NCBI GenBank assembly: GCA_946494435.1
Contig: CAMMBO010000007.1
Span: forward strand, 1-22,978
Length of the DNA: 22,978 bases
Direction: 5' to 3'
DNA from: an uncultured Mycoplasmatota bacterium
GTDB taxonomy: Bacteria > Bacillota_I > Bacilli_A > RF39 > UBA660
Part shown: piece by piece, positions 1-6,635 of the stretch
How positions within the stretch are numbered: the stretch's first letter is position 1
Layout: every line of letters begins with the position of its first letter
Made by a program: the position numbers and the translations under genes
Notes under the pieces: model-generated
What the model saw: only the letters and a program-made list of their open reading frames with translations
Databases searched by the model: none
What the model was told of the DNA's origin: nothing

Positions 1-2
1 CC

Positions 3-20
3 CAATGTTATTAACTTAAG
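3..20. repeat. Left terminal inverted repeat of the IS
   Basis: CAATGTTATTAACTTAAG is the exact reverse complement of positions 1527-1544. The match stops at both outer and inner edges, which fixes the element boundary. Confidence 0.9.
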
Positions 21-36
21 AACCATAAGGACTTCA

Positions 37-70
37 AAAAGGACGAGAAATATACAATTCTTGTCCTTTT
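37..70 (-). terminator. Terminator downstream of the transposase gene
   Basis: Two 13-nt arms (37-49 and 58-70) pair with one mismatch or wobble around an 8-nt loop. On the minus strand the 3' arm ends in a run of T. It lies about 75 bp past the transposase stop, inside the IS end. Confidence 0.65.
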
Positions 71-142
71 AATAGTTGATAAGATAAATTATTACAAGTT
101 AAAACTATACAAATTATATTTGTATTAAAAAATTTCATGTAA

Positions 143-1453
143 TTAAAAAGACTTTCTTTTATTTATGGAATATTTATTTTTCTTATTTTTATTTCTGGGA
201 TAATGCCTATCTTTTTTTACTGGAACTATGTATTTTGGAATCTTTTTCATTAATAATTCAAACATTTCGTCTTGTTTATTTCTATCTTCTTCAATGATAA
301 TTAAGATAAGTGTTTTTTTAACAAATCCTATTGCCATATTCATATTTATTTTCATTTCATTTTTGTATTTAGTTTGATCTATTTCTTTTTGAGCATCATT
401 AGCAAATGCACTTATAATATTAAATGCTAACATTTGTGAATATATATCTTGTTCAATAATTGTTTTAAAACTGCTAGTTATCGTTTCTATTTTTAAACTT
501 TCTTTTAACAAATGATAACTTATTTCTATTTCCCATCTTAATTTATAAAGTTCTATCATTGTATTGTAGTCGAACTTGTCTTCCTCTAAGTTAGTAACTA
601 ATACAATTTCTTCTCCATCCTTATCATTGATTTTTACTATTCTAACTTTAATATCTTCTTTTGTTTCTTCCATAATTTTATAAAACTCGGGGCATTCTTC
701 TTTATAATATCGTACTCGATCATATTGATATGGTATTGTTATAATTTCATCATTTGTTTTCATATTCTGAATATACTTTTTGAAATCACTTTTTTTGAGT
801 CTATATACAAACTTATCGTCACTCTTTAAAGAATAATAAATATCAACTATCCCAGAGTATCCTCTGTCTCCAGTTCTTATAATTGGATATTTTAATCCTA
901 GCTTTTTTATTGTTTCAAAATGTTCATATGCCATTTTTCTTTCAGAATAATCGAACTTTTCTATAATTGTATCCATGACATAATGATTTAATACATCGAA
1001 CATATTAGAAATTGTCGCTCTTGCAACTAATTCTTCTTCATGATACTCATTAAATTCTTCCCTTGTTTTTTTGGTATTAGGTATTTCAAAATCACTTCCA
1101 TCTATCGCTGTTAATATATACCCATGAAATAATTTTACATCCTCTGTGAATTTTTCATAAAAATCCACTAAATTTGTTTGCATTATATCTAAATATATTT
1201 TTCCGTTTAGTTTTAACCTTTGTTTCAATACTGCTGGATATGATACATCTACAGAATTTATTAAATCAGTAAAGTCTTCTATTTCCATTTTACTTGTTAT
1301 TCCTTTCTTATTTAATCCATAAAGTACTACTTTATCAAATGGCATTTTTCTATCTCTTGTAAAGTAATTCTTTTTGTTTTTATATTTTTCCTTGCTTTCT
1401 TTTGTATAAATAATCTTTTTTGTGCTTGTTACAAAATACTTACTATATTTCAA
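143..1453 (-). CDS. IS4-family DDE transposase
   Basis: This gene catalyses cut-and-paste movement of the surrounding element. The IS4 signature Y-(2)-R-(3)-E-(6)-K is exact in YKLRWEIEISYHLLK, which supplies the catalytic Glu. The catalytic Asp residues are expected in AIDGSDFEIP and RTGDRGYSG. The product is about 436 residues with a Lys/Arg-rich C-terminus, normal for the family. The frame is open up to a GTG at 1465, but that codon overlaps an AGGTGG ribosome binding site. The TTG at 1453, eight bases further on, is the better start (MKYSKYF). I see no frameshift or internal stop, so the gene appears intact. A TATAAT-like box lies just upstream inside the element, without a good -35. The exact IS4 subgroup cannot be fixed by eye. 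Confidence 0.92.
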   Translation of the reverse strand: MKYSKYFVTSTKKIIYTKESKEKYKNKKNYFTRDRKMPFDKVVLYGLNKKGITSKMEIEDFTDLINSVDVSYPAVLKQRLKLNGKIYLDIMQTNLVDFYEKFTEDVKLFHGYILTAIDGSDFEIPNTKKTREEFNEYHEEELVARATISNMFDVLNHYVMDTIIEKFDYSERKMAYEHFETIKKLGLKYPIIRTGDRGYSGIVDIYYSLKSDDKFVYRLKKSDFKKYIQNMKTNDEIITIPYQYDRVRYYKEECPEFYKIMEETKEDIKVRIVKINDKDGEEIVLVTNLEEDKFDYNTMIELYKLRWEIEISYHLLKESLKIETITSSFKTIIEQDIYSQMLAFNIISAFANDAQKEIDQTKYKNEMKINMNMAIGFVKKTLILIIIEEDRNKQDEMFELLMKKIPKYIVPVKKDRHYPRNKNKKNKYSINKRKSF

Positions 1454-1487
1454 TATTACTACCACCTTTTTATCTGCTTTAATTATA

Positions 1488-1519
1488 TCAAAAAAGACAG
1501 ATTTTTTTAAATCTATCTT
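1488..1519 (-). terminator. Terminator just inside the right end of the IS
   Basis: Arms AAGACAGATTT (1494-1504) and AAATCTATCTT (1509-1519) form a hairpin with a 4-nt loop. On the minus strand it is followed by TTTTTT. It would stop transcripts coming from the truncated toxin gene before they reach the transposase. Confidence 0.7.
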
Positions 1520-1526
1520 CTTCTCT

Positions 1527-1544
1527 CTTAAGTTAATAACATTG
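1527..1544. repeat. Right terminal inverted repeat of the IS
   Basis: CTTAAGTTAATAACATTG is the exact complement of the left end. On the minus strand it encodes the last three residues (QCY) and the stop codon of the interrupted toxin. Confidence 0.9.
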
Positions 1545-1955
1545 ATTAGTTCCTCTCTTTTTCAAACCTAACATATTTTTAAACATACTTTTGATTTCTG
1601 TTTGTAAATCAGTAGAAACCTTTAAAGGTACTCCATCAACAGTATGTACATGGTCAATATATTTTTCTATAGTAGGAAAAGCATTTTGCAATAAAATAGC
1701 AGAATCTCTACCAGCAATTTTTCTAATTATTATCGTATTACAAAAACCATATTTTTTTATTTTCTTATCAATTATTTTTTGATACTTTTTCACTTTAGAA
1801 CTTATAGGAATAAACCATAGTATATCTTTATCTTTAATTGTAAAATATGTTGGTCGTTTCTTTCCTCTTTCATGATTTTGCATCAAATTTTCATCATTAA
1901 CAACATCAAAGTATTCATCTTTAATATGATATAAATATCCAGTTTTAACTTTCAT
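1533..1955 (-). CDS. Type III TA endoribonuclease toxin (CptN/ToxN-like), C-terminus replaced by an IS
   Basis: I read this as the RNase toxin of a type III toxin-antitoxin system, which cleaves RNA and is held inactive by its own repeat RNA. Protein features that fit from memory of CptIN-type toxins are the start KTGYLYHIKDEYFD, LMQNHERGKKRPTYF, the core LWFIPISSKVKKYQKI and AFPTIEKYIDHVHTVDG. The upstream promoter, tandem repeats and terminator are the stronger evidence. The frame is open to 2039, but the ATG at 1955 follows a GGGGGTG ribosome binding site and matches the family N-terminus, so I use it. The product is 140 residues. The last native codon is Asn at 1545-1547; then the IS adds QCY and a stop. 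I expect roughly 20 C-terminal residues to be missing relative to relatives, which may weaken or kill the toxin. The name CptN is less certain than the class. Confidence 0.78.
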   Translation of the reverse strand: MKVKTGYLYHIKDEYFDVVNDENLMQNHERGKKRPTYFTIKDKDILWFIPISSKVKKYQKIIDKKIKKYGFCNTIIIRKIAGRDSAILLQNAFPTIEKYIDHVHTVDGVPLKVSTDLQTEIKSMFKNMLGLKKRGTNQCY

Positions 1956-1996
1956 TTTACAAACACCCCCAAACAACAAATATGACATGTAATTTA

Positions 1997-2026
1997 AATA
2001 TACTAAATTATACTTATGTTCGTCAA
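1997..2026 (-). promoter_or_regulatory. Possible internal promoter in front of the toxin gene
   Basis: On the minus strand TTGACG (2021-2026) is followed after 18 bp by TATATT (1997-2002). A start near 1990 would give a leader of about 35 nt carrying the GGGGGTG site. AT-rich DNA yields such matches by chance, so support is moderate. Confidence 0.45.
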
Positions 2027-2064
2027 TATATAAATTCATTTTTTAACAATTTAATATACAAAAC

Positions 2065-2094
2065 AAAAACTTCACCATAAATGATGAAGTTTTT
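2065..2094 (-). terminator. Terminator between antitoxin repeats and toxin gene
   Basis: AAAAACTTCA and TGAAGTTTTT pair perfectly around a 10-nt loop, so the hairpin can work in both directions. In type III systems a terminator in this place lets most transcripts stop after the antitoxin and a minority read into the toxin. Confidence 0.85.
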
Positions 2095-2096
2095 AA

Positions 2097-2145
2097 CATT
2101 TTCAACCAGGATCATTTATTAGTCGCACCACCTGGAAGCGAAAAA
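2097..2145 (-). repeat. Antitoxin repeat, copy 2 (49 nt)
   Basis: This is the downstream copy in the RNA. Its stem is CCAGG (RNA 5' side, plus positions 2131-2135) with CCTGG (2106-2110). It directly abuts copy 1 and is followed by the terminator. Confidence 0.85.
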
Positions 2146-2194
2146 CATTGTCGACTGGAATCATTTATTAATCGCACCATCCAGAAGCGAAAAA
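2146..2194 (-). repeat. Antitoxin repeat, copy 1 (49 nt)
   Basis: This is the upstream copy. The stem is CTGGA with TCCAG. The flanking TTTTTCGCTT, GGTGCGA and AATAAATGAT blocks are shared with copy 2, while both sides of the stem differ in a way that keeps pairing. Confidence 0.85.
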
Positions 2195-2228
2195 CATTTC
2201 CATGATGAGCAATCTCATCTGTGATATA

Positions 2229-2257
2229 AATATACTATCTTTTTCTAAAAATGTCAA
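2229..2257 (-). promoter_or_regulatory. Strong vegetative promoter of the antitoxin RNA
   Basis: On the minus strand a consensus TTGACA (2252-2257), a 17-bp spacer and TATATT (2229-2234) form one of the best promoters in the window. Strong constitutive expression suits an antitoxin that must outnumber its toxin. Confidence 0.8.
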
Positions 2258-2301
2258 CTAGTATATAATAATAGTATATACATATCTTAAAAAAATATAA
2301 T

Positions 2302-2330
2302 AAAAACTTCACCATAAATGATGAAGCTTA
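2302..2330 (-). terminator. Terminator after the unknown membrane gene, a 25-bp duplicate of the TA terminator
   Basis: Positions 2302-2326 are identical to 2065-2089 over 25 bp. The hairpin (AGCTTCA/TGAAGTT) is followed by a T run on the minus strand. It lies 15 bp past the stop codon at 2345. Confidence 0.75.
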
Positions 2331-2344
2331 TAGTTCAAAAAAAT

Positions 2345-3142
2345 CTAATTATTCTTTTTCTTTTTTATTAAAGTTGGTCCTTCTTCATGAAAAGCTTCAG
2401 TTACTTCTTGTCCATTTAATAGTTCTTCTTTAAATTTCTCTAAAGCTTGCTTCTGCTCACTAATATCTAATTCTGATAAAGATGAAGGCTTACTTTCTTC
2501 TTTTTTCTCTATATGTAAATTACTGTCACTCTTTAAAGCTTTTATAAACTCTTCTTCACCACCATATTGTTCTACACCACTAGTTACAAATTCCTTCCAA
2601 GAATCCATTACTATCTTTTTTTGCTCTTCTTCAGTTAATCTAGATAATGTACCTGTCGCCTTTAATACAGTAACATCATCATAAGTATCATTAAATTTAT
2701 AAAAAATCTTCCCTTTTTCATTCTTATTTTTTATCACAAAAGTATGAACATCTTTCTTTTTACTCTCTGATTTAATTTGAATTTTGATAGCATTAAGACC
2801 AGTAGGCTCTTTTAAATACTCTTTTTTCTCTTCATCAGTCATTTCTTCTAAAACACCAGCTACATCTAATTGACTTAAAAACATTGGTCTAGCATTATTA
2901 TACTTATTTACTTCATCTAATACATAGAAAATATTATATACTATAACTAACAATGAAATAAGAGTTTTCTTTGAAGAATCAGGGTTAAAGTGTTCAGACA
3001 ATTCATTTACTCTCTTTAAATCACACTTATATCCTGCATCGGCAATATCTTTAAAAACTCTTAATGTATGTGATATTTCCATACCAAAACTTGCTATTAC
3101 AGTTCCTAACCATATAACTAAAATCTCCATATTAATTATCAT
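2345..3142 (-). CDS. Unrecognised membrane protein with two N-terminal membrane segments
   Basis: I do not recognise the family. The 265-residue product has a hydrophobic segment at about residues 6-22 (ILVIWLGTVIASFG), a charged loop, a second one at about 61-77 (LISLLVIVYNIFYVL), then about 190 mostly charged residues ending in KKKKNN. The tail has acidic stretches and predicted helices but no motif I can name, and is probably cytoplasmic. The first ATG at 3142 sits almost on top of a GAGAGG site. The in-frame ATG at 3130 is 13 bases from it, so the true start is uncertain by four residues. It has its own promoter and terminator, so it is a single-gene unit. It lies between the TA locus and the polymerase operon, which gives no functional clue. 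Confidence 0.7.
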   Translation of the reverse strand: MIINMEILVIWLGTVIASFGMEISHTLRVFKDIADAGYKCDLKRVNELSEHFNPDSSKKTLISLLVIVYNIFYVLDEVNKYNNARPMFLSQLDVAGVLEEMTDEEKKEYLKEPTGLNAIKIQIKSESKKKDVHTFVIKNKNEKGKIFYKFNDTYDDVTVLKATGTLSRLTEEEQKKIVMDSWKEFVTSGVEQYGGEEEFIKALKSDSNLHIEKKEESKPSSLSELDISEQKQALEKFKEELLNGQEVTEAFHEEGPTLIKKKKNN

Positions 3143-3180
3143 TCCTCTCTAACTATCTATATTGTTTCTTAATGGGCTTT

Positions 3181-3209
3181 ATATTAACACTTTACCATAC
3201 GTTTGTCAA
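3181..3209 (-). promoter_or_regulatory. Promoter of the unknown membrane gene
   Basis: On the minus strand TTGACA (3204-3209), a 17-bp spacer and TAATAT (3181-3186) lie about 40-65 bp upstream of the start. Confidence 0.65.
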
Positions 3210-3215
3210 ACATAA

Positions 3216-3614
3216 TTAAAGCTTAATATCTATTATATTATCAAAATATATTATAGTATTATCTATTAAAATTATTCTTTTATACACTTCATCAACTACC
3301 TTAACATTACCTGTTATAGTCTTATAATATCCCCCTCTTTTCTTATTATCTCTAACAAAGTAAGTAATTGTTACTTTAGGTCTTAGTTTAATATCATTTT
3401 TTATAAGACACAACTTCTCGTTTAGCATTAATTTTATCCCCTCATCTAATTCTATTTTTCTAGAGGTTTCTCTTGCAACTTCTTTTATCTTCTCATCATA
3501 CCCTGTTAAAGCTGAAAAAGGTGCGAACTGAGCTGACCTATTTTGTAAAGACATGGGCTTCCTTATTTTAGATACGTGGTGAGGCATATTTATAATATCA
3601 TCATACTTATTCAT
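3216..3614 (-). CDS. YolD-like protein, partner of the translesion polymerase
   Basis: YolD-like proteins occur next to UvrX/ImuB-type Y-family polymerases in Firmicutes and are thought to act as accessory factors, with structural similarity to UmuD-like partners proposed. The 132-residue product has the typical core: MSLQNRSAQFAPFSALTGYDEKI at residues 21-43, then a basic and acidic helix (EVARETSRKIELDEG). The second half (about residues 70-132) looks like the small beta-rich WYL/YolD-type fold, with GGYYKTITGNVK. The start overlaps the last 8 bases of the polymerase gene, so translation is probably coupled and the gene shares the SOS promoter. Confidence 0.85.
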   Translation of the reverse strand: MNKYDDIINMPHHVSKIRKPMSLQNRSAQFAPFSALTGYDEKIKEVARETSRKIELDEGIKLMLNEKLCLIKNDIKLRPKVTITYFVRDNKKRGGYYKTITGNVKVVDEVYKRIILIDNTIIYFDNIIDIKL

Positions 3615-5094
3615 GATGCCCTCCTATCTGCCTATTTCTATCCCTTGTTGTTGCCCCATCTTCTAAATCCATACCTTTTAAAATAGCATTTTTCCCATAC
3701 TTCTCTTTTATCTTTAACATAGCATTTTGAAGATTATTTTCTTCCTTTAAAACTTCTCTATCATAATCTAACTTATTATTTTCATCATCTAGACTAGAAA
3801 ATAAATCTAACTGTCTATATCTAACTTTACCTTTTTCTTCCTCTTCACTTGCTAGCTTTGTAGCAGCCATAGTAACTCTTCTAACAGATAGTTTAGGATT
3901 TATAATCCTATCATATAGTTTAATCATCATTTCTGTAATTATTTTAGATGATGATGTTTTATAATCTAAATTAATAGTACCATGAGCGTGTTTGGGTATA
4001 GCCCGTCCATAATAATCTATTGTAACACTCCCATTATAATTATCAGTAACATTTTCTATATCATAACCAATAGTTAATACTAACTGTTCTGCTACTAATT
4101 TTTTAGAGACGAGGTCTAAAGCTAAAAGCTCAGCCATTTCTCTTACTATTAACTTAGCTTTGTCATATGAATATGGGCTTTGTAAAACTTGTCCGCTACT
4201 GATACTTTTAGCAAGTGGCTTATAGTTTTTAATAGACTCTATTGTACAAGGCTCATAACCCCAAGCATGGTCTATTAAAAGTTCAGCATTAACCCCAAAT
4301 AATTTATATAACAAGTCTTCATTATCAATAGAACATCTTGCCACATCACCCATTGTATACATATCATACTTCTCTAATCTTTTAGAAATTCCCTTACCTA
4401 CTCGCCAAATATCTGTAATAGGAACATGATTCCATATCAAATTTCTATATGACATTTCATTAAGTTCGGCAATTCTTACTCCAAACTTATTAGGTGTGAT
4501 GTGTTTTGCTACTACATCCATAGCAACTTTAGCAAGAAATAAGTTAGTACCAATTCCCCCAGTCGCTGTAATACCTGTTGTATTATAAACATCTTTAATT
4601 ATTTTTGTAATTAATTCTTTAGGAGATAAATTATAGTATTTTAAGTAATTAGTTAAATCCATAAAAACTTCATCTATAGAGTAAACAAATATATCTTCTT
4701 TAGCAATATACTTTAAATAGATATTATATATCTTAGCAGAATAATCAATATAATGAGCCATTCTAGGAGAAGCGATAATTAAATCAAGTTCTTTAGTCTT
4801 ATCTTTCTTTAAAATATCATCATTAACTGATTTACCACTAAACTTTTTATAACCATTATCTTTTCTTCTTATCTTATTAATCTCTTTAACTTTACTTAAA
4901 ACTTCAAAAAGTCTTGCTCTTCCTCCTATACCATACTGTTTCAACGCTGGACTTACCGCTAAACATATTGTTTTTTCTGTCCTAGATTTATCGGCAACAA
5001 CAAGATTAGTTTTTAAAGGATTAAGTCCTCTTTCAACACATTCTACCGATGCATAAAAACTCTTTAAATCAATACAGCAATATATCTTTTCCAT
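3607..5094 (-). CDS. Y-family translesion DNA polymerase (UvrX/UmuC/DinB-like)
   Basis: This is an error-prone polymerase that copies past DNA lesions. Motif I is CIDLKSFYASVE with metal-binding Asp9 and a Phe steric gate at residue 13. Motif III is YSIDEVFMDL with Asp141 and Glu142. A helix-hairpin-helix thumb follows (TDIWRVGKGISKRLEKY), then a little-finger domain. QLDLF at about residues 428-432 is a canonical sliding-clamp binding motif. The end RDRNRQIGGHHE is typical of the UvrX-like branch found on Firmicutes chromosomes, phages and mobile elements. Length (495) is normal. The ATG at 5094 follows GGTGAG. A LexA box overlaps the promoter, so the gene should be induced by DNA damage. 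The gene is intact, with no missing catalytic residue. Confidence 0.93.
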   Translation of the reverse strand: MEKIYCCIDLKSFYASVECVERGLNPLKTNLVVADKSRTEKTICLAVSPALKQYGIGGRARLFEVLSKVKEINKIRRKDNGYKKFSGKSVNDDILKKDKTKELDLIIASPRMAHYIDYSAKIYNIYLKYIAKEDIFVYSIDEVFMDLTNYLKYYNLSPKELITKIIKDVYNTTGITATGGIGTNLFLAKVAMDVVAKHITPNKFGVRIAELNEMSYRNLIWNHVPITDIWRVGKGISKRLEKYDMYTMGDVARCSIDNEDLLYKLFGVNAELLIDHAWGYEPCTIESIKNYKPLAKSISSGQVLQSPYSYDKAKLIVREMAELLALDLVSKKLVAEQLVLTIGYDIENVTDNYNGSVTIDYYGRAIPKHAHGTINLDYKTSSSKIITEMMIKLYDRIINPKLSVRRVTMAATKLASEEEEKGKVRYRQLDLFSSLDDENNKLDYDREVLKEENNLQNAMLKIKEKYGKNAILKGMDLEDGATTRDRNRQIGGHHE

Positions 5095-5110
5095 TTAACT
5101 CACCAATATT

Positions 5111-5139
5111 ATTTTATCACGAACATTTATTCGTGAAAA
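5111..5139 (-). promoter_or_regulatory. Promoter of the polymerase operon overlapped by the LexA box
   Basis: On the minus strand TTTTCA (5134-5139), a 17-bp spacer and TAAAAT (5111-5116) form a moderate promoter. Its whole spacer is occupied by the LexA palindrome, which would block RNA polymerase. Confidence 0.6.
5117..5136. promoter_or_regulatory. LexA (SOS) box
   Basis: TCACGAACATTTATTCGTGA has perfect 7-bp arms around a 6-bp centre. It matches 12 of 14 positions of the Gram-positive SOS box CGAACATATGTTCG, and lies 23 bp from the polymerase start. Confidence 0.85.
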
Positions 5140-5182
5140 GCGGTTTTAGTTAAATGGAAAAAATTAACAAAATATCTTTAAA

Positions 5183-5217
5183 TTGAAAAAGACCTAGGGC
5201 TTCTAAAGTTTCCTAGG
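5183..5217 (-). terminator. Terminator downstream of the AlbA_2 gene
   Basis: CCTAGG at 5193-5198 pairs with CCTAGG at 5212-5217 around a 13-nt loop. The minus strand continues TCTTTTTC. It lies about 65 bp past the stop at 5281. Confidence 0.6.
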
Positions 5218-5280
5218 CACGTCTCGACATATAATATACATTATCTATAATAAAATTGCAAGGCTTTGAAAATAGTTATA

Positions 5281-6585
5281 TTATTTCTTTAATATATATG
5301 ATACATTTCTACCACTATTAATTCTAACCAAAATTTCGTCATCCACCATCTTATTCAAAATATTATTAGCTCTCGTTTTAGATATATTTAGTAAAGCTTC
5401 TACAATTTTACGATTAACTTTTTCATTTTTCTTTAGATATTCAATAATTTGTTCTTCTTGTGTTAAATTTGAAGGTAACTTTTTTACACTATTTTCATCT
5501 ATATGATTAACATTATATAAAACTACCTTAAATGTATTTTCGGTATTTAATAATAATGGTTTCTTATCATAATTTTCATATGATTCAAATATCCTTTCTA
5601 TTCCTGTACCAAAGCTTTCAACATATTTTAATCTATAAAAAACATTAGCTAAATTTGGATTACGAGACTCAGATACACCATAATATAAGTCCTCCATATT
5701 TAACCCCTTAACTAATCCTCCTAAAGAAGTAATTTCAAAGTGATCATCAAATAATGATATTAATATACTGCCTGTAAAATTATAATCTCTATGTATAATA
5801 GCATTCAATAACGCTTCTCTAAGTGCATATTCTGGATAGTCTCTTGTATCAACCCTCTCAAGTCCTACAATTTTTCCTTTAATTCTATTAAATAGATTTA
5901 AATATTCAAAAGCTTCATTGGCTTGCTTTAAAACTGAGCCAGTAAATTCTTTTCTATCTTTAAATTCAAGCTTATTTTTACCATTAAAAATTGCACATTT
6001 TATTGAATATGGACATTCATCTGATAAAAGCAATCCTAAATTAGTATATCTATTATTTAAATCAATAATATTTAATGCTTTAAATTTATTATCATTAATT
6101 TCTAAATTATGTTGTTTAAAAAGACCTTTTAAATAATCAAAATGAAGATTTTGTTCTTTTGAAATATTGCTTTCAAAAGAATTACTATTGCTTTCTACTA
6201 GCATTTTTTTTATAACTTCCTCACTTGCTTGTACAGATACATTTCCATGTCTTAAATAAACGCCTGAAGATTTTAATCCTTTATCAGATAAATAATAAGG
6301 TTTATTAGGTGCCTCACTAACTTTAACTATAATTATATCTTTATTATTAACTTTTTCAATATAAATTTTAGTATAAAGAGTTAAATCGGATTTAATTCCT
6401 TCTCTTATCATACCGCTTAAAGCCTCTAAATCTTTTTCAGCATCTGTTAAACCTACAATCTTTCCATCATCATCAATACCAATATAAATAGTACCATCAT
6501 TTGTATTGGCAAAGGCAACGATTTCTTTCTTTATATCTTTTGTAAGCTCAACTTTTAATTCTGTTTTTTGATCTTCATTATACAT
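5281..6585 (-). CDS. AlbA_2 (Schlafen-type) regulator with HATPase_c_4 and HTH domains
   Basis: The protein has three parts. An AlbA_2 domain fills about residues 1-120 (TELKVELTKDIKKEIVAFANTNDG, then IYIGIDDDGKIVGL). A HATPase_c_4 region follows at about 250-340 (YALREALLNAIIHRDYN, then DHFEITSLGGL and ESFGTGIERIF). A C-terminal winged-helix-like segment spans about 375-434 (KVNRKIVEALLNISKTRANNILNKMV). Such proteins are annotated as ATP-binding or RNA-binding regulators, and their biological role is poorly defined. The frame is open to a GTG at 6594, but TTAGGTG gives an 8-base spacing to the ATG at 6585, which I use. Its promoter lies 18 bp upstream of that ATG and is preceded by an 11-bp repeat array, so autoregulation through the HTH domain is plausible but unproven. 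Confidence 0.85.
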   Translation of the reverse strand: MYNEDQKTELKVELTKDIKKEIVAFANTNDGTIYIGIDDDGKIVGLTDAEKDLEALSGMIREGIKSDLTLYTKIYIEKVNNKDIIIVKVSEAPNKPYYLSDKGLKSSGVYLRHGNVSVQASEEVIKKMLVESNSNSFESNISKEQNLHFDYLKGLFKQHNLEINDNKFKALNIIDLNNRYTNLGLLLSDECPYSIKCAIFNGKNKLEFKDRKEFTGSVLKQANEAFEYLNLFNRIKGKIVGLERVDTRDYPEYALREALLNAIIHRDYNFTGSILISLFDDHFEITSLGGLVKGLNMEDLYYGVSESRNPNLANVFYRLKYVESFGTGIERIFESYENYDKKPLLLNTENTFKVVLYNVNHIDENSVKKLPSNLTQEEQIIEYLKKNEKVNRKIVEALLNISKTRANNILNKMVDDEILVRINSGRNVSYILKK

Positions 6586-6602
6586 TATCATCACCTAACA
6601 TT

Positions 6603-6631
6603 ATTATATACAAAGTTTAAAACATTATCAA
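6603..6631 (-). promoter_or_regulatory. Promoter of the AlbA_2 gene
   Basis: On the minus strand TTGATA (6626-6631), a 17-bp spacer and a perfect TATAAT (6603-6608). Transcription near 6596 would give a leader of only about 11 nt that starts in or next to the AGGTG ribosome binding site. Confidence 0.75.
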
Positions 6632-6635
6632 CTCT

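Larger units (their letters stand above)
3..1544 (-). mobile_element. Complete IS4-family insertion sequence
   Basis: An 18-bp perfect terminal inverted repeat (CAATGTTATTAACTTAAG and its complement) bounds a 1542-bp segment that holds one DDE transposase gene. The length and gene content fit the IS4 family. Terminator-like hairpins lie just inside both ends, a common way for an IS to block transcription entering or leaving it. The right end sits inside the 3' end of a toxin gene, so its last codons come from the IS. Only two bases lie left of the element, so the target-site duplication cannot be read. Confidence 0.9.
2065..2222 (-). ncRNA. Type III antitoxin RNA (CptI/ToxI-like)
   Basis: The predicted transcript starts near 2222, seven bases past a strong -10 box, and ends at the terminator at 2065-2094. 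It holds a short 5' hairpin (GATGAG/CTCATC, 2205-2220) and two contiguous 49-nt repeats. Each repeat can fold a 5-bp stem enclosing a 20-nt region. In known systems the toxin cuts the precursor into single repeats, which bind it as a pseudoknotted RNA-protein complex. The link to the toxin rests on position and architecture. Folding and processing are inferred. Confidence 0.75.

Noticed and set aside
1..2. Search for a target-site duplication of the IS.
   Set aside because: Only two bases (CC) precede the left end, too few to compare with the right flank ATTAGTTCC.
1591..1782. Plus-strand ORF of 63 codons.
   Set aside because: It is the antisense shadow of the toxin gene, without a ribosome binding site or recognisable motif.
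1956..2039. A 28-codon N-terminal extension of the toxin ORF.
   Set aside because: The ATG at 1955 has a strong GGGGGTG site and gives the family-like N-terminus. The extension has no such site and covers the possible internal promoter.
2097..2194. Tandem repeats read as a CRISPR array.
   Set aside because: There are only two units, contiguous with no spacers, and no cas genes. The promoter-repeat-terminator-toxin layout fits a type III antitoxin.
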